In this document: positions 32,142 to 40,961 of the stretch, in pieces | Layout: the number at the start of each line of letters is the position of its first letter | Position numbering within the stretch: position 1 is the first letter of the stretch | Origin: Actinocatenispora sp036503555 | GTDB lineage: Bacteria; Actinomycetota; Actinomycetes; Mycobacteriales; Micromonosporaceae | Assembly (NCBI GenBank): GCA_036503555.1 | Contig: DASXWQ010000098.1 | Coordinates: 1-64,000 of the forward strand | Length of the DNA: 64,000 nucleotides | Reading direction: 5' to 3' | Position numbers and translations under genes: made by a program | Notes under the pieces: model-generated | The model's database searches: none | What the model was told of the DNA's origin: nothing | What the model saw: the letters and a program-made list of their open reading frames with translations, nothing else

Positions 32142-33191
32142 TCAGAGGAAGCGGCGGGCGCCCGCGTACTCGGCGGCGTAGCGGTGCTCGGCGACCTTCA
32201 CGACCTCGACCCGGCTGACCTCGGTGCCGGTGTTGTTCGGCGCGTCGATCTCGTACCCGTGGCCGACGTACATCCCGACGTGGTGCACGTAGCCGTTGGC
32301 GTGCGCGTAGAACAGCAGGTCACCGGGGCGCAGCGCGTCGTCGGCGACGGGCGTGCCGGCGGCGTACTGGGCGTCGGCGTCGCGGGGGATCGTCACGCCG
32401 TGCACGTCGTACACGGTGTGGGTGAAGCCGGAGCAGTCGAAGCCCCAGGACGACGTGCCGGCCCACACGTACGGCAGGCCGACGTAGCGCATCGCGGTGG
32501 CGACGAGGGCCGCGCCGGTGGGCTTCGGGATGTCGCCGGCGGTGCGGTACACGTGGACGGCGGTGGCGGCCAGCCAGGCCGGGCCGCGGTCCGGGGTGGC
32601 GACCTCGACCGATGAGCCGCGCAGGGCGAGCACGGGCAGCCGGGTGTCGAGCGCGACGTCCAGGGTGCGGCGGGTGCGCCGGGCGTCCGCATACAGGCCG
32701 GTGGTGGTGGCGGTGACCAGGGCGAACGGCCGCCCGGCCGACCGGCCGAAGGCGGGGTCCGTGCTGACCTGCGCGGCCGGCACCCAGCCTGGGTACCCGA
32801 GCGGGTTGCGCGGCGTGGGCTGGCCGTCGACGGCCACGTGCAGCCACTCGCCCTGCCGGTCGAGGATCGTGACCTTCGTGCCGTACAGCGCCTGCGTCTC
32901 CAGCTCGCCGACCAGCCAGCGCCGCTCGTCGAGGCTGAGCCCGTCGGTCCAGGCACGCAGGTCGACGGGGTTGCCGGTGGCGTCCGCGTCGACCGGACGG
33001 TCGGTACCGGGCGCGACCCACAGCGTCGCCGCGGCCACGTCGACGTACCCGACCTCGGGGTCGCTCGCGGCCGGCTTGTGCTGCGCCGCGGCCGGTGCCG
33101 CGGCCAGCGGGAGGGTGGCGAGGGCGACCAGCACGGCCAAGGCCCGGCGTACGGCCGGCCTGGTCCGGGTGGTGCGGGCGGCGACGGACAC
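32142..33191 (-). CDS. Secreted NlpC/P60 cell-wall peptidase with SH3-like domains
   Basis: Exported cysteine peptidase of 349 residues. A signal peptide (RRALAVLVALATLPLAAAPAAA) is followed by two SH3b-like wall-binding modules and a C-terminal NlpC/P60 domain with catalytic Cys in WGFDCSGFTHTVYD, His in VHHVGMYVGHG and GDLLFYAHANG between. The architecture matches gamma-D-glutamyl-L-diamino acid endopeptidases of the YkfC type. I take the GTG at 33191 as start because GAGGAG lies six bases upstream; an ATG eleven codons earlier is open too. Convergent with the GntR gene, 15 bases apart. Confidence 0.87.
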   Translation of the reverse strand: MSVAARTTRTRPAVRRALAVLVALATLPLAAAPAAAQHKPAASDPEVGYVDVAAATLWVAPGTDRPVDADATGNPVDLRAWTDGLSLDERRWLVGELETQALYGTKVTILDRQGEWLHVAVDGQPTPRNPLGYPGWVPAAQVSTDPAFGRSAGRPFALVTATTTGLYADARRTRRTLDVALDTRLPVLALRGSSVEVATPDRGPAWLAATAVHVYRTAGDIPKPTGAALVATAMRYVGLPYVWAGTSSWGFDCSGFTHTVYDVHGVTIPRDADAQYAAGTPVADDALRPGDLLFYAHANGYVHHVGMYVGHGYEIDAPNNTGTEVSRVEVVKVAEHRYAAEYAGARRFL

Positions 33192-33302
33192 GGTGCGCTC
33201 CTCGGGGTACGGCGACGGTCTCATCCTTCAACCTGGGCCACCCGTTGGCAAGAAACCTTCCATCACGTGGATCTGTCGTACCCGGGCGCGACGATGACCG
33301 GC

Positions 33303-34046
33303 ATGGACCTCACCGACACCGTCGCGGTGGTGACCGGCGCGGCCGTCGGCATCGGGCGGGCACTCGCCCGCCGGCTCGCCGCGGCCGGCGCCACCGTCGT
33401 GGCGGCCGACATCGACCCGGTCGGCGGCGCGCACACCGTCGAGCTGATCGGCGGCCGTGCCGTCTTCGTCCGCGCCGACATGCGCGTCGAGGCCGACATC
33501 GCCGCGCTCGTCGACGCCGCGGTCGCGACCGGCCCGGTGCGCGTGCTGGTCAACAACGCCGGCGGCGGTCCCGGCCCGGCGGCACGCTTCCCCGAGGGGT
33601 CGTCGGCGGCGTGGGGTGCCGTGCTCGACGCGAACCTGCGCGGCGCGATGCTCGCCACCCAGCTCGTGCTCGGGCCGATGCGCGCGGCCGGCGGCGGCGC
33701 CGTGGTCAACGTCGCGTCCACCGCAGGGCTCGGCCCCGCGCCGCACCCCTGGCCGGAGTACGCGGTGGCCAAGGCCGGGCTGATCCGGCTCACCGAGTGC
33801 CTGGCACCGCTGCGCCAGCAGGCCGGCGTACGGGTGAACTGCGTGGTGCCCGACTGGGTCGGCACCGACCGGGCGTACGCGGAGCTGGCCGCGATGGGGC
33901 CGGCCGAGCGCGCGGCGGCCCCGCCGCTGGTGCCGTTGCCGGAGCTGGCCGACGCGGTGCTGAGGCTGTGCACGGACGAGTCGCTGGCCGGCCGCGTGCT
34001 GGTGCTGCGCCCGCCGGCCCCGCCGCGGCTGTTGCCTGCCGTCTGA
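33303..34046 (+). CDS. SDR-family oxidoreductase
   Basis: A 247-residue classical SDR: AVVTGAAVGIGRALARRLAA near residue 8, LVNNAGGGPGP, catalytic Ser in VVNVASTAG, YAVAKAG with Tyr and Lys. The C-terminal end departs from the usual Gly-Gly motif and reads GRVLVLRPPAPPRL. An ATG at 33294 is an equally good start by position; neither has a strong ribosome binding site. It stands alone between a peptidase and a glucokinase gene and its substrate is unknown. Confidence 0.83.
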   Translation: MDLTDTVAVVTGAAVGIGRALARRLAAAGATVVAADIDPVGGAHTVELIGGRAVFVRADMRVEADIAALVDAAVATGPVRVLVNNAGGGPGPAARFPEGSSAAWGAVLDANLRGAMLATQLVLGPMRAAGGGAVVNVASTAGLGPAPHPWPEYAVAKAGLIRLTECLAPLRQQAGVRVNCVVPDWVGTDRAYAELAAMGPAERAAAPPLVPLPELADAVLRLCTDESLAGRVLVLRPPAPPRLLPAV

Positions 34047-34139
34047 CCGCCCGGCTGCCAGCTCGTCCGGTACGGGGCGGGATGCCCGGTTGCGGTGGGT
34101 GGTCGGCGAGGTGAACGGCCGGTGCGTTTGAATGCTGAC

Positions 34140-35246
34140 ATGGCTTCCCGTCAGGGCGTGACCCGCCGGTACCGGACCCGTCCACCGTCCCGGTTCCTGC
34201 GCCGGCTCACCATCGGCATCGACATCGGCGGTACCAAGGTCGCCGGCGGCGTGGTCGACGCCGCGGGCCGGGTCCTGGACCGTACGCGGCGGGAGACGCC
34301 GGGCCGCAGCAAGAGTCCGAGCGAGGTCGAGGAGACCATCGCCGACGTGGTGGACGAGCTGACCGGCCGGCACGACGTGGCGGCTGTCGGCATCGGCGCG
34401 GCAGGGTTCGTCGACGCCACCGGCTCGTCGGTGCTGTTCGCGCCGCACCTGTCGTGGCGGCACGAGCCGCTGCGCGAGGCGCTGTCGTCCCGGCTGCGGC
34501 TGCCGGTCGTGGTGGAGAACGACGCGAACGCCGCGGCCTGGGCCGAGTGGCGGTTCGGCGCCGGTCAGGGCGAGGAGCATTTGGTCTGCATCACGCTCGG
34601 CACCGGCATCGGCGGCGGCATCGTCGTCGACGGCCTGGTACACCGCGGCCGGTTCGGCGTGGCCGGCGAGTTCGGCCACATGCAGGTCGTCCCGGGCGGG
34701 CACCGCTGCGAGTGCGGCAACCGCGGCTGCTGGGAGCAGTACGCCAGCGGCAACGCGCTGGTACGCGAGGCGCGCGAGCTGGCCGCCGCCGAGTCGCCGG
34801 TGGCGCAGGCGCTGCTGGACCGGGCCGGCCGGGACGTCGCCGCGATCACCGGCCCGCTGGTGACCGAGGCCGCGATGGCGGGCGACCCGACGGCGATCGA
34901 ACTGTTCGACGAGATCGGGCACTGGCTCGGTGTCGGCCTCGCCGGCCTGGCGTGCGCGCTCGACCCGGGCTGCTTCGTGATCGGCGGCGGCGTGTCCGAC
35001 GCGGGCGACCTGCTGCTGAACCCGGCCCGCGACGCGTACCGGCGGACGCTGTCGGGGCGCGGGTTCCGGCCGGAGGCGCGGATCGTACGGGCGAGTCTCG
35101 GCAACGAGGCGGGCCTGATCGGCGCGGCGGACCTGGCTCGCGAGGAGATCCGGCTGTTCACCCGGGATCCGCGCCGGGCCGGTTACCGCCGCGGCCGCGG
35201 GTTCCTCCAGTCGAACTTCTTCGGCGACGGCCGGACCGGGGACTGA
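34140..35246 (+). CDS. ROK-family glucokinase
   Basis: Sugar kinase of 368 residues. IGIDIGGTKVAGGVVDAAG near residue 23 binds phosphate; VVENDANAAAWAEWRFGAG holds the catalytic Asp; GEFGHMQV, the zinc motif CECGNRGCWEQYASG and LDPGCFVIGGGVSDAGD complete the ROK glucokinase pattern. It has no helix-turn-helix, so it is an enzyme, close to actinobacterial GlkA. About 20 residues before the core are Arg-rich, so the true start may be slightly later. It probably phosphorylates glucose released by neighbouring hydrolases. Confidence 0.85.
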   Translation: MASRQGVTRRYRTRPPSRFLRRLTIGIDIGGTKVAGGVVDAAGRVLDRTRRETPGRSKSPSEVEETIADVVDELTGRHDVAAVGIGAAGFVDATGSSVLFAPHLSWRHEPLREALSSRLRLPVVVENDANAAAWAEWRFGAGQGEEHLVCITLGTGIGGGIVVDGLVHRGRFGVAGEFGHMQVVPGGHRCECGNRGCWEQYASGNALVREARELAAAESPVAQALLDRAGRDVAAITGPLVTEAAMAGDPTAIELFDEIGHWLGVGLAGLACALDPGCFVIGGGVSDAGDLLLNPARDAYRRTLSGRGFRPEARIVRASLGNEAGLIGAADLAREEIRLFTRDPRRAGYRRGRGFLQSNFFGDGRTGD

Positions 35247-35364
35247 CCGACGGCGGCGGCGCCTCGGGACCTGGCCGTCGCCAGCCCGGGTCACCCGTGC
35301 GTTGTCCGGTGTACGACCGCGGCGGGGGCGCTACCCGCCCGCGATCACTGGTTTCGGTGCGTGT

Positions 35365-35484
35365 TCAGGCGCCCGACGCGTGGTTGAGGCCGTGCTCGGG
35401 CTGGTGTGCTCTGACGTCGATGGGCTGGTGGCCGTCGGGGTAGTGCAGCGTGGTGACGAACTGCATGATCGGACCGATCTGCAG
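35365..35484 (-). other. Coding-like minus-strand fragment ending in a stop
   Basis: Forty codons read IGPIMQFVTTLHYPDG and PIDVRAHQPEHGLNHASG to a TGA at 35365. The composition looks protein-like. It follows the sulfatase remnant on the same strand but in another frame. I do not recognise it; it may be the far end of the dead sulfatase gene after a large deletion, or debris of another gene. Confidence 0.25.
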
Positions 35485-35489
35485 GTGCG

Positions 35490-35698
35490 GGATCGGATCA
35501 GGTGCCGGCCGGTCAGGATCGCCGACCGGCTCGGCGTGCCTCGACGGTGAAGTTCAGCAACCTCAGGCCCTGGTCGGTGATGCCGTCGATTCGCGGCGTG
35601 GGCGCGCCGCGCAGCACCCCGCCGCCGTAGCAGCCCAGTTCGCCCCAGCCGAAGTTGTCCCAGAGGAAGACCACGACGTTCGGCTGCCTGTCGGCCAT
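35490..35698 (-). pseudogene. Dead arylsulfatase: N-terminal fragment with the active-site Cys deleted
   Basis: From ATG 35698, with a good AGGGGGATGAC site before it, the frame reads QPNVVVFLWDNFGWGELGCYGG and PTPRIDGITDQGLRLLNFTVEA, a textbook sulfatase start. At 35537/35538 the frame breaks. The next frame continues exactly with TPSRSAILTGRHLIRS. Intact relatives have Gln-Cys between these two pieces, so a deletion of about seven bases removed the Cys that becomes formylglycine and shifted the frame. The rest of the roughly 450-residue protein is gone. Confidence 0.75.
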
Positions 35699-36096
35699 GT
35701 CATCCCCCTTGCCTTCGGCTCGGTCGCCGCCTGCACCCGTGATGACCGCGACCGCTCCGTACGTCGAGTTCGCCGCCGGCCGGATCCTGCGCCCAGACCA
35801 GGATCCATCCCGATCGCATCCGACGTAGGCGCGATCGCGGCCGGGGAGGATCAACATAGGACCCCCCGGTGGCCGTTCGGCCAGCTCCGATCCGCCGCAC
35901 CGACAGCCGCCACACCGTGGGTACTCGGACGGGTGGCAGGGCGCGTGGTCGTCACACAAGCGGGCGGGTCCGCCTCGTCCCGCGCCCGCCGCCGAGTACC
36001 CGTATGGCGTGCACCTGACATCACCGACGGGTATCCGGGCGAGCAACCGCAGCAGCCCATCCGCTGTCGTCCAGCGGGCATGGAAGGGGCCGGCGG
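35699..36096. other. Non-coding stretch with no recognised gene
   Basis: About 400 bases between the dead sulfatase and the LacI gene. Short open frames exist on both strands but none has protein-like composition plus a start site. I see no RNA gene or repeat in it. Confidence 0.5.
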
Positions 36097-36108
36097 TAAA
36101 CCGGTTTA
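36097..36108. promoter_or_regulatory. Perfect palindrome TAAACCGGTTTA, candidate LacI operator
   Basis: A 12-base perfect palindrome of the LacI/GalR operator type (central CG). It contains the TAA stop codon of the LacI gene itself. The dead sulfatase on the same strand lies downstream, so this may have been the operator of that gene. A close copy stands at 37145. Confidence 0.5.
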
Positions 36109-37125
36109 GCCCGTGGTGCTCTCGCGGATCCTCAGGGTACGCGGCGACAGCGCCGCATGCCCCGGCGTACCGGTAGCGAGCTGGTCGAGCAGAAGCGACA
36201 CCGCGGTCGCACCGTCCGCGTCGATGTCGTGCGCGAACGCGGTGACCCGCGGCCGGACCAGCTCGCACAGCGGCGAGTCGTCCCAGGCGAGTACGGCGAG
36301 GTCGGCGGGGACGCGGATGCCGACCTCGGCGGCGGAGCCGACGACGGTGACGGCCATCAGGTCCGAGTCGTACACGATCGCGGTGGGTGGCTCGGGGTGG
36401 TCGAGCAGTTCCCGGGTGGCGGCCAGGACCTGGTCGGAGACGTACCGGGTGGTGGTCTGGAGCGGCTCGGTGCCGAACCGGGCCCGGTGCGCGGCGGCGA
36501 ACCCGGCGTGCCGGCGCGCCGCGTGCGCGAACTCCGACGGCCCCGACACCCGGGCGATCCAGCGGTGCCCCAGCTCAGCCAGGTGGTCCAGCGCCGCGTG
36601 CAGCGTCGGGCCGTCGTCGCCGGTGACCGCGGACAGCCCGGGCAGCGGCCCGGGTACGCCCAGCACGACGGCGGGGATGCCCAGGTCGGTGACGGCGGCG
36701 AGCCGCGGGTCCCCGGTACGCAGGTCGGTGAGGACGAGCCCGTCGACGCGGCGCTCGGACCACCAGGCGCGGTAGATCTCGGCGGCGTCCTCGGGATGCT
36801 CGGTGACGGCGAGCAGCAGCGACCTGCCGTCGGCGTGCAGCGCCCGTTCGAGTCCGGCGATCAACCGCATGTAGAAGGGCTCGACGCCGAGCAGCGACCG
36901 AGTCCGGGTGACGACCAGCCCGACCGATCCGCTGCGCAGGTTGGACAGCGACCGGGCGACCGTACTGGGGCGCCAGCCGAGCCGTTCGGCGGCGGCCAGG
37001 ATCCGGGCGCGGGTGTCGGCCGAGACGCCGGGCCGCCCGTTGAGCGCGAACGACACCGCGCCCTTGGTCACGCCGACCTCGCGGGCGATGTCGGCGATCG
37101 TCGGCCGCCGGCCGGGCTCAACCAT
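36106..37125 (-). CDS. LacI-family repressor of the sulfated-glycan locus
   Basis: A 339-residue LacI/GalR regulator: the N-terminal PTIADIAREVGVTKGAVSFALNG helix-turn-helix, the hinge RSLSNLRSGSVGLVV, and a periplasmic-binding-like ligand domain (LVLTDLRTGDPRL, IVYDSDLMAVTVV, LAWDDSPLCELVRP). It diverges from the transporter-sulfatase-mannosidase run. Operator-like TAAACCGG sequences lie at both ends of the gene, so autoregulation plus control of the divergent operon is likely. Confidence 0.92.
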   Translation of the reverse strand: MVEPGRRPTIADIAREVGVTKGAVSFALNGRPGVSADTRARILAAAERLGWRPSTVARSLSNLRSGSVGLVVTRTRSLLGVEPFYMRLIAGLERALHADGRSLLLAVTEHPEDAAEIYRAWWSERRVDGLVLTDLRTGDPRLAAVTDLGIPAVVLGVPGPLPGLSAVTGDDGPTLHAALDHLAELGHRWIARVSGPSEFAHAARRHAGFAAAHRARFGTEPLQTTTRYVSDQVLAATRELLDHPEPPTAIVYDSDLMAVTVVGSAAEVGIRVPADLAVLAWDDSPLCELVRPRVTAFAHDIDADGATAVSLLLDQLATGTPGHAALSPRTLRIRESTTG

Positions 37126-37144
37126 GTCGTTCCCTTCGCTGTGC

Positions 37145-37156
37145 TAAACCGGTATA
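37145..37156. promoter_or_regulatory. Second LacI-type site, TAAACCGGTATA
   Basis: Differs from the perfect palindrome at 36097 by two bases. It lies 20 bases upstream of the LacI start codon, over the likely -10 of that gene, and about 40 bases upstream of the promoter of the divergent operon. Confidence 0.5.
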
Positions 37157-37196
37157 TCACTGGTCGGGACAATCGCGAAACAGGCGTCGGAAAACC

Positions 37197-37225
37197 TTGC
37201 GCGAATCGCATTGGCTGGTTAGGTT
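37197..37225 (+). promoter_or_regulatory. Promoter of the binding protein-sulfatase operon
   Basis: TTGCGC at 37197-37202 and TAGGTT at 37220-37225 with a 17-base spacer. The predicted transcription start is about 45 bases before the first start codon. Confidence 0.45.
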
Positions 37226-37276
37226 CCTTGGCCAGTGCCCCGATCTTCGCCGGGTGTCTGGAAAGGAGCGCGCCTC

Positions 37277-38560
37277 ATGATACGGCTCAACCGTCGGCAA
37301 TTCTTCGCGGGCGCGTCCGCGGCGGCCGGGATCGCGGCGCTGGCGGGCTGCGCGGACACCGACGGCCTGCGCGCGACGTTCTACGAGGGCTCCGCCGGGG
37401 TCAACCAGACGCTGCTGCGGTTCTTCCGCCGGCTCGCCGCGGGCAGCCCCGAACTGGCCGTCCGCCCGCAGTACGGGCCGTTCAACGGCTACTTCGACAA
37501 GCTCGCGGTGAGCTTCGCGGGCGGCTCGGCCCCCGACGTGGTGATGGTCGACCCGACGCACCTGGCCGACTACGCGAAGCGCGGGGCGCTGCGCACGCTG
37601 GCCGACGCCGTACCGCGGCGGATCGACCCGGCGCGGTGCCGGCCCGACGTGCTGTCCGGCGGCAGCGTCGGCGGCACGCTCTACGGCGTACCCGACGGGC
37701 AGCACACGCAGGCGCTGCTGATCGACACCGACGCCGCCGGCCGGCTGGCGCCGCCGCCGGACGCGGCCGACCTGACGTGGGCGGAGTACGGCCGGTGGGC
37801 GGCCGAGGTGCACCGCGCCAGCGGCGGCCGGCGGTACGGCACGGAGGACGCCGGCGGCCTCGACTACGCGTTCGCGATCTGGGTACGGCAGCGCGGCCGG
37901 CAGCTGTTCGACGCGGACGGCCGGCTCGCGTTCGACCGGGCCGACCTGGCCGACTGGCTCGCGTACTGGCAGGGGTTGCGGCGCTCGGGCGGGGCGGTGC
38001 CGACCGAGGTGAGTCTCGGTGAGTCGGCCCGGCAGCTCGTCACCGGCACCGCCGTCGCCGGATTCAACTACTCGAACATGCGCGGTGTCGCGTCGCAGGT
38101 GAAGACGACGCTGGCGATGCGGCCGATGCCGCTGGGCCGGCCGGGCGAGCGCCCCGCCGCATACCAGTACCTGGAGCCGACCACGATGCTGTGCGTCAAC
38201 CGCCGCTCCCGGTACGCCGAGCGCGCGGTGCGGATCGCGGCGGCGCTGGTGTCGGCGCCGACGGCGGCGGGTGAGCTGGGCACGGTGCTCGGGTCCCCAC
38301 CGTCGACGTCGGTCTTCACCCGGGTCCGTACGACGGCGCGGGGACTGGACCGCACGATCCTCGACTACGACGCGATGGTGCTGCGCGAGGGCACCGCGAG
38401 CCCGTACCCGGCGAGCCGGCCGGCCGGCGCGTACCAGTTGCTGTCGGGCAAGACGTGCCTGCTCAACCGGGCGAACGACAGCGTCGGGTACGGCCTGGTG
38501 ACGCCGGCCGACGCCGCCGTGGACTTCATGCGGCAGGCGACCAGCATCCTGCAGACCTGA
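37277..38560 (+). CDS. Extracellular sugar-binding lipoprotein, Tat-type signal (first of a pair)
   Basis: CUT1-type solute-binding protein of 427 residues. The signal peptide has a twin-arginine motif (RLNRRQFFAG) and ends with lipobox LAGC (Cys near residue 25), so it is probably exported folded and lipid-anchored. The mature part reads as a type-2 binding fold (FNGYFDKLAVSFAGG, APDVVMVDPTHLADYAKRG, LYGVPDGQHTQALLID, YAFAIWVRQRG). AAGGAG stands before the ATG at 37277. The next gene encodes a clear paralogue. Confidence 0.9.
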   Translation: MIRLNRRQFFAGASAAAGIAALAGCADTDGLRATFYEGSAGVNQTLLRFFRRLAAGSPELAVRPQYGPFNGYFDKLAVSFAGGSAPDVVMVDPTHLADYAKRGALRTLADAVPRRIDPARCRPDVLSGGSVGGTLYGVPDGQHTQALLIDTDAAGRLAPPPDAADLTWAEYGRWAAEVHRASGGRRYGTEDAGGLDYAFAIWVRQRGRQLFDADGRLAFDRADLADWLAYWQGLRRSGGAVPTEVSLGESARQLVTGTAVAGFNYSNMRGVASQVKTTLAMRPMPLGRPGERPAAYQYLEPTTMLCVNRRSRYAERAVRIAAALVSAPTAAGELGTVLGSPPSTSVFTRVRTTARGLDRTILDYDAMVLREGTASPYPASRPAGAYQLLSGKTCLLNRANDSVGYGLVTPADAAVDFMRQATSILQT

Positions 38561-38572
38561 GAGGACGTACCG

Positions 38573-39862
38573 ATGACCGGTCCGGGGATCAGCCGGCGCG
38601 CGTTCGGCGCGCTGGGGCTCGGGATGGGCGTGGCCGCGCTGGCGGGGTGCGGCGCGGGCGGTGACCGCGGCGGCCAGCGCGCCACGTTCTACGGCGCGCC
38701 GGACGTGAACTCCTCGCTGGTCGCCGCGTTCGGCCTGCTGCGGCGCGAGCACGCGGAGCTGGCGGTGGCCAGCGAGTTCGGAGCGTTCCAGGGCTACTAC
38801 GACAAGCTCGCGACCCGGTTCGCCGGCGGGGCCGCGCCGGAGGTGGTGATGATGGACTTCACCCACCTCGCCGGGTACGCCCAGCGTGGCGCACTGCTGG
38901 ACCTCACCGGCTACGCGCCGGAGCCGATCGACGGTGCCGCCGGGCGCCCCGACGTCCTGGACGGCGGACGGTTCCGTGGCCGGCTGTACGGCGTGCCGAT
39001 CGGCACCCACACCCAGGCGATCGTGGTCCGCACCGACCTCGTCGCGAAGTACGGCGTGCCGGTGCCGGACGCGCTGACCTGGGACTCGTACGCCCGGATC
39101 TGCGCCGACATCGGCAGGGCCGGCGGCGGCACGGTCTACGGCACCGAGGACGGCGGCGGCAGCGACTTCGCCCTCGACATCTGGGTACGCCAGCGCGGCG
39201 GCCAGCTGTTCACCGACGCGGGCCGGCTCGGCGCCACGCGGGAGCACCTGGCCGAGTGGTTCGAGTACTGGCGGAAGCTGCGCGCATCGGGCGGCGCGAC
39301 CCCGATCGACGTCACGGCGAACACGACGGTGCGGGCGATCGTCGCCGGGCAGGCCGTCATCGGCTTCAACTTCTCGAACATGACCGGCATCCAGGGCCAG
39401 GTGAAGGCGCCGCTGCGGATGCTGGCGATCCCCGGCGTCTCGGCGTCGGACAAGCCCGGCGCGTACCAGTACATCAAGCCGACGAACATGTTCAGCGTCA
39501 ACCGCGGCACCTCCTCGCCGCGCAACGCGGCCCGGATCGTCGCCGCGTTCCTGACCGACGAGCGGGTCGCGGGCCGGCTCGGGATGACGTTGGGGTCGCC
39601 GCCGGCGAAGGCCGTGTTCGATGCGGCGCGGGCCAAGGCCACCGGCGTCGGCCGTACCATCCTCGACTTCGACTCAGGCGTCCAGCGCAACGCGACGGCG
39701 ACGCGGTACCCGCCGACCCGGCCGCTCGGCGCCGACCAGCTGCTCACCGCGACCGGCGCACTGCTCGGCCGGCTCAACCTCAGCGTCGGGTACGGGCAGG
39801 TCAGCCCGCGGCAGGCCGCCGAGGACTTCGTCAGCCAGGCGACCAGCTACCTCCAGGCGTGA
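38573..39862 (+). CDS. Extracellular sugar-binding lipoprotein (second of a pair)
   Basis: A 429-residue paralogue of the preceding gene, aligned from signal to end: SRRAFGALG Tat-like motif, lipobox LAGC, then FQGYYDKLATRFAGG, APEVVMMDFTHLAGYAQRG, LYGVPIGTHTQAIVV, FALDIWVRQRG and a shared ending with VGYG and FVSQATSYLQA. It starts 12 bases after the first. Two binding proteins for one permease pair may widen the range of ligands, or be a recent duplication that has begun to diverge. Confidence 0.9.
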   Translation: MTGPGISRRAFGALGLGMGVAALAGCGAGGDRGGQRATFYGAPDVNSSLVAAFGLLRREHAELAVASEFGAFQGYYDKLATRFAGGAAPEVVMMDFTHLAGYAQRGALLDLTGYAPEPIDGAAGRPDVLDGGRFRGRLYGVPIGTHTQAIVVRTDLVAKYGVPVPDALTWDSYARICADIGRAGGGTVYGTEDGGGSDFALDIWVRQRGGQLFTDAGRLGATREHLAEWFEYWRKLRASGGATPIDVTANTTVRAIVAGQAVIGFNFSNMTGIQGQVKAPLRMLAIPGVSASDKPGAYQYIKPTNMFSVNRGTSSPRNAARIVAAFLTDERVAGRLGMTLGSPPAKAVFDAARAKATGVGRTILDFDSGVQRNATATRYPPTRPLGADQLLTATGALLGRLNLSVGYGQVSPRQAAEDFVSQATSYLQA

Positions 39863-39872
39863 AGGGGACGAC

Positions 39873-40811
39873 GTGACCACCGTTCAGGAAGTGCCGACCG
39901 GCCAGACCGTGCCGGTCGTCGAGACGACGCGGCGGCGCCGGCGACTCGCCGGGTACGCGTTCCTGTCGCCGTGGTTCGTGGGGTTCGCGGCGCTGACCGT
40001 CGGGCCGATGCTCGCCTCGCTGTACCTGTCGTTCACCGACTACCCGATCCTGAGCCCACCGAAGTGGGTGGGCCTCGCGAACTACCAGCGGCTGCTCACC
40101 GACGACCCGCGGTTCCTGTCCTCGTTGAAGGTCACCTTCACGTACGTGGTCGTGTCGGTGCCGCTGTCGGTGGTCGTCGCGCTGCTCGTGTCGGTGCTGC
40201 TGAACCGGGGCGTGCGGGGTGGCGGGGCGTACCGGTCGGCGTTCTACCTGCCGTCGCTGCTGGGCGGCAGCGTGGCGGTGGCGATCCTGTGGCGGCAGGT
40301 GTTCGGCCGGACCGGGCTGGTGAACTGGCTCCTCGGCCTGTTCGGCCTGCACGGGCCGGACTGGGTCAGCGATCCGCGTACCGCGCTGGGCACCCTGATC
40401 CTGCTGCACGTCTGGCAGTTCGGCGCGCCGATGGTCATCTTCCTGGCCGCGCTGCGCCAGCAGCCACGCGAGCTGTACGAGCAGGCCGCGATCGACGGTG
40501 CCGGCCCGGTACGCCGGTTCACGCACCTGACGCTGCCGTTGCTGTCGCCGGTGATCCTGTTCAACCTGCTGCTGTCGATGATCAACGGCTTCCAGGCGTT
40601 CACCCCGGCGTACGTGGTGTCCGGCGGCACCGGCGGCGTCTCGGACAGCAGCCTGTTCTACACGCTGTACCTCTACCAGCAGGGCTTCACGAACTTCCGG
40701 ATGGGCTACGCGAGCGCGATGGCGTGGGTCCTGTTCGCGATCATCGCGGTGTTCGCCGCGCTGACGTTCAGCACCTCGAAGTTCTGGGTCCACTACGGAG
40801 ACGAGCGATGA
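39873..40811 (+). CDS. Sugar ABC permease, MalF/UgpA type
   Basis: A 312-residue inner-membrane permease with six helices and the EAA loop LYEQAAIDGAGPVRRFTHLT that docks the ATPase. No ATPase gene is present in the locus; CUT1 importers of actinobacteria often share MsiK encoded elsewhere. GTG at 39873 with GAAGGGG before it. Its TGA overlaps an ATG that begins the 77-bp repeat pair. Confidence 0.92.
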   Translation: MTTVQEVPTGQTVPVVETTRRRRRLAGYAFLSPWFVGFAALTVGPMLASLYLSFTDYPILSPPKWVGLANYQRLLTDDPRFLSSLKVTFTYVVVSVPLSVVVALLVSVLLNRGVRGGGAYRSAFYLPSLLGGSVAVAILWRQVFGRTGLVNWLLGLFGLHGPDWVSDPRTALGTLILLHVWQFGAPMVIFLAALRQQPRELYEQAAIDGAGPVRRFTHLTLPLLSPVILFNLLLSMINGFQAFTPAYVVSGGTGGVSDSSLFYTLYLYQQGFTNFRMGYASAMAWVLFAIIAVFAALTFSTSKFWVHYGDER

Positions 40812-40959
40812 GCGAGCGTCAGCGAGTGAGTCATGAGCACTGCGCGTCGTGCCTCGTCGGTGTTCCGACGAAGGAGGAACATCGATGAGCGAGCGTCAGC
40901 GAGTGAATGATCGGCACTGCGCGTCGTGCCTCGTCGGTGTTCCGACGAAGGAGGAACAT
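40806..40959 (+). repeat. Two 77-bp tandem repeats forming ATGA-chained micro-ORFs
   Basis: 40806-40882 and 40883-40959 are near-identical. Each holds a 26-codon ORF (40808-40888 and 40885-40965) beginning Met-Ser-Glu-Arg-Gln-Arg-Val; each TGA overlaps the following ATG, the last being the start of the second permease at 40962. AAGGAGG near the end of each unit is the ribosome binding site for the next. The first 19 bases of the ORF, ATGAGCGAGCGTCAGCGAG, are identical to those of the repeat at 28304, and GTCGTGCCTCGT is shared further on but in a different reading frame. Confidence 0.85.
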
Positions 40960-40961
40960 CG

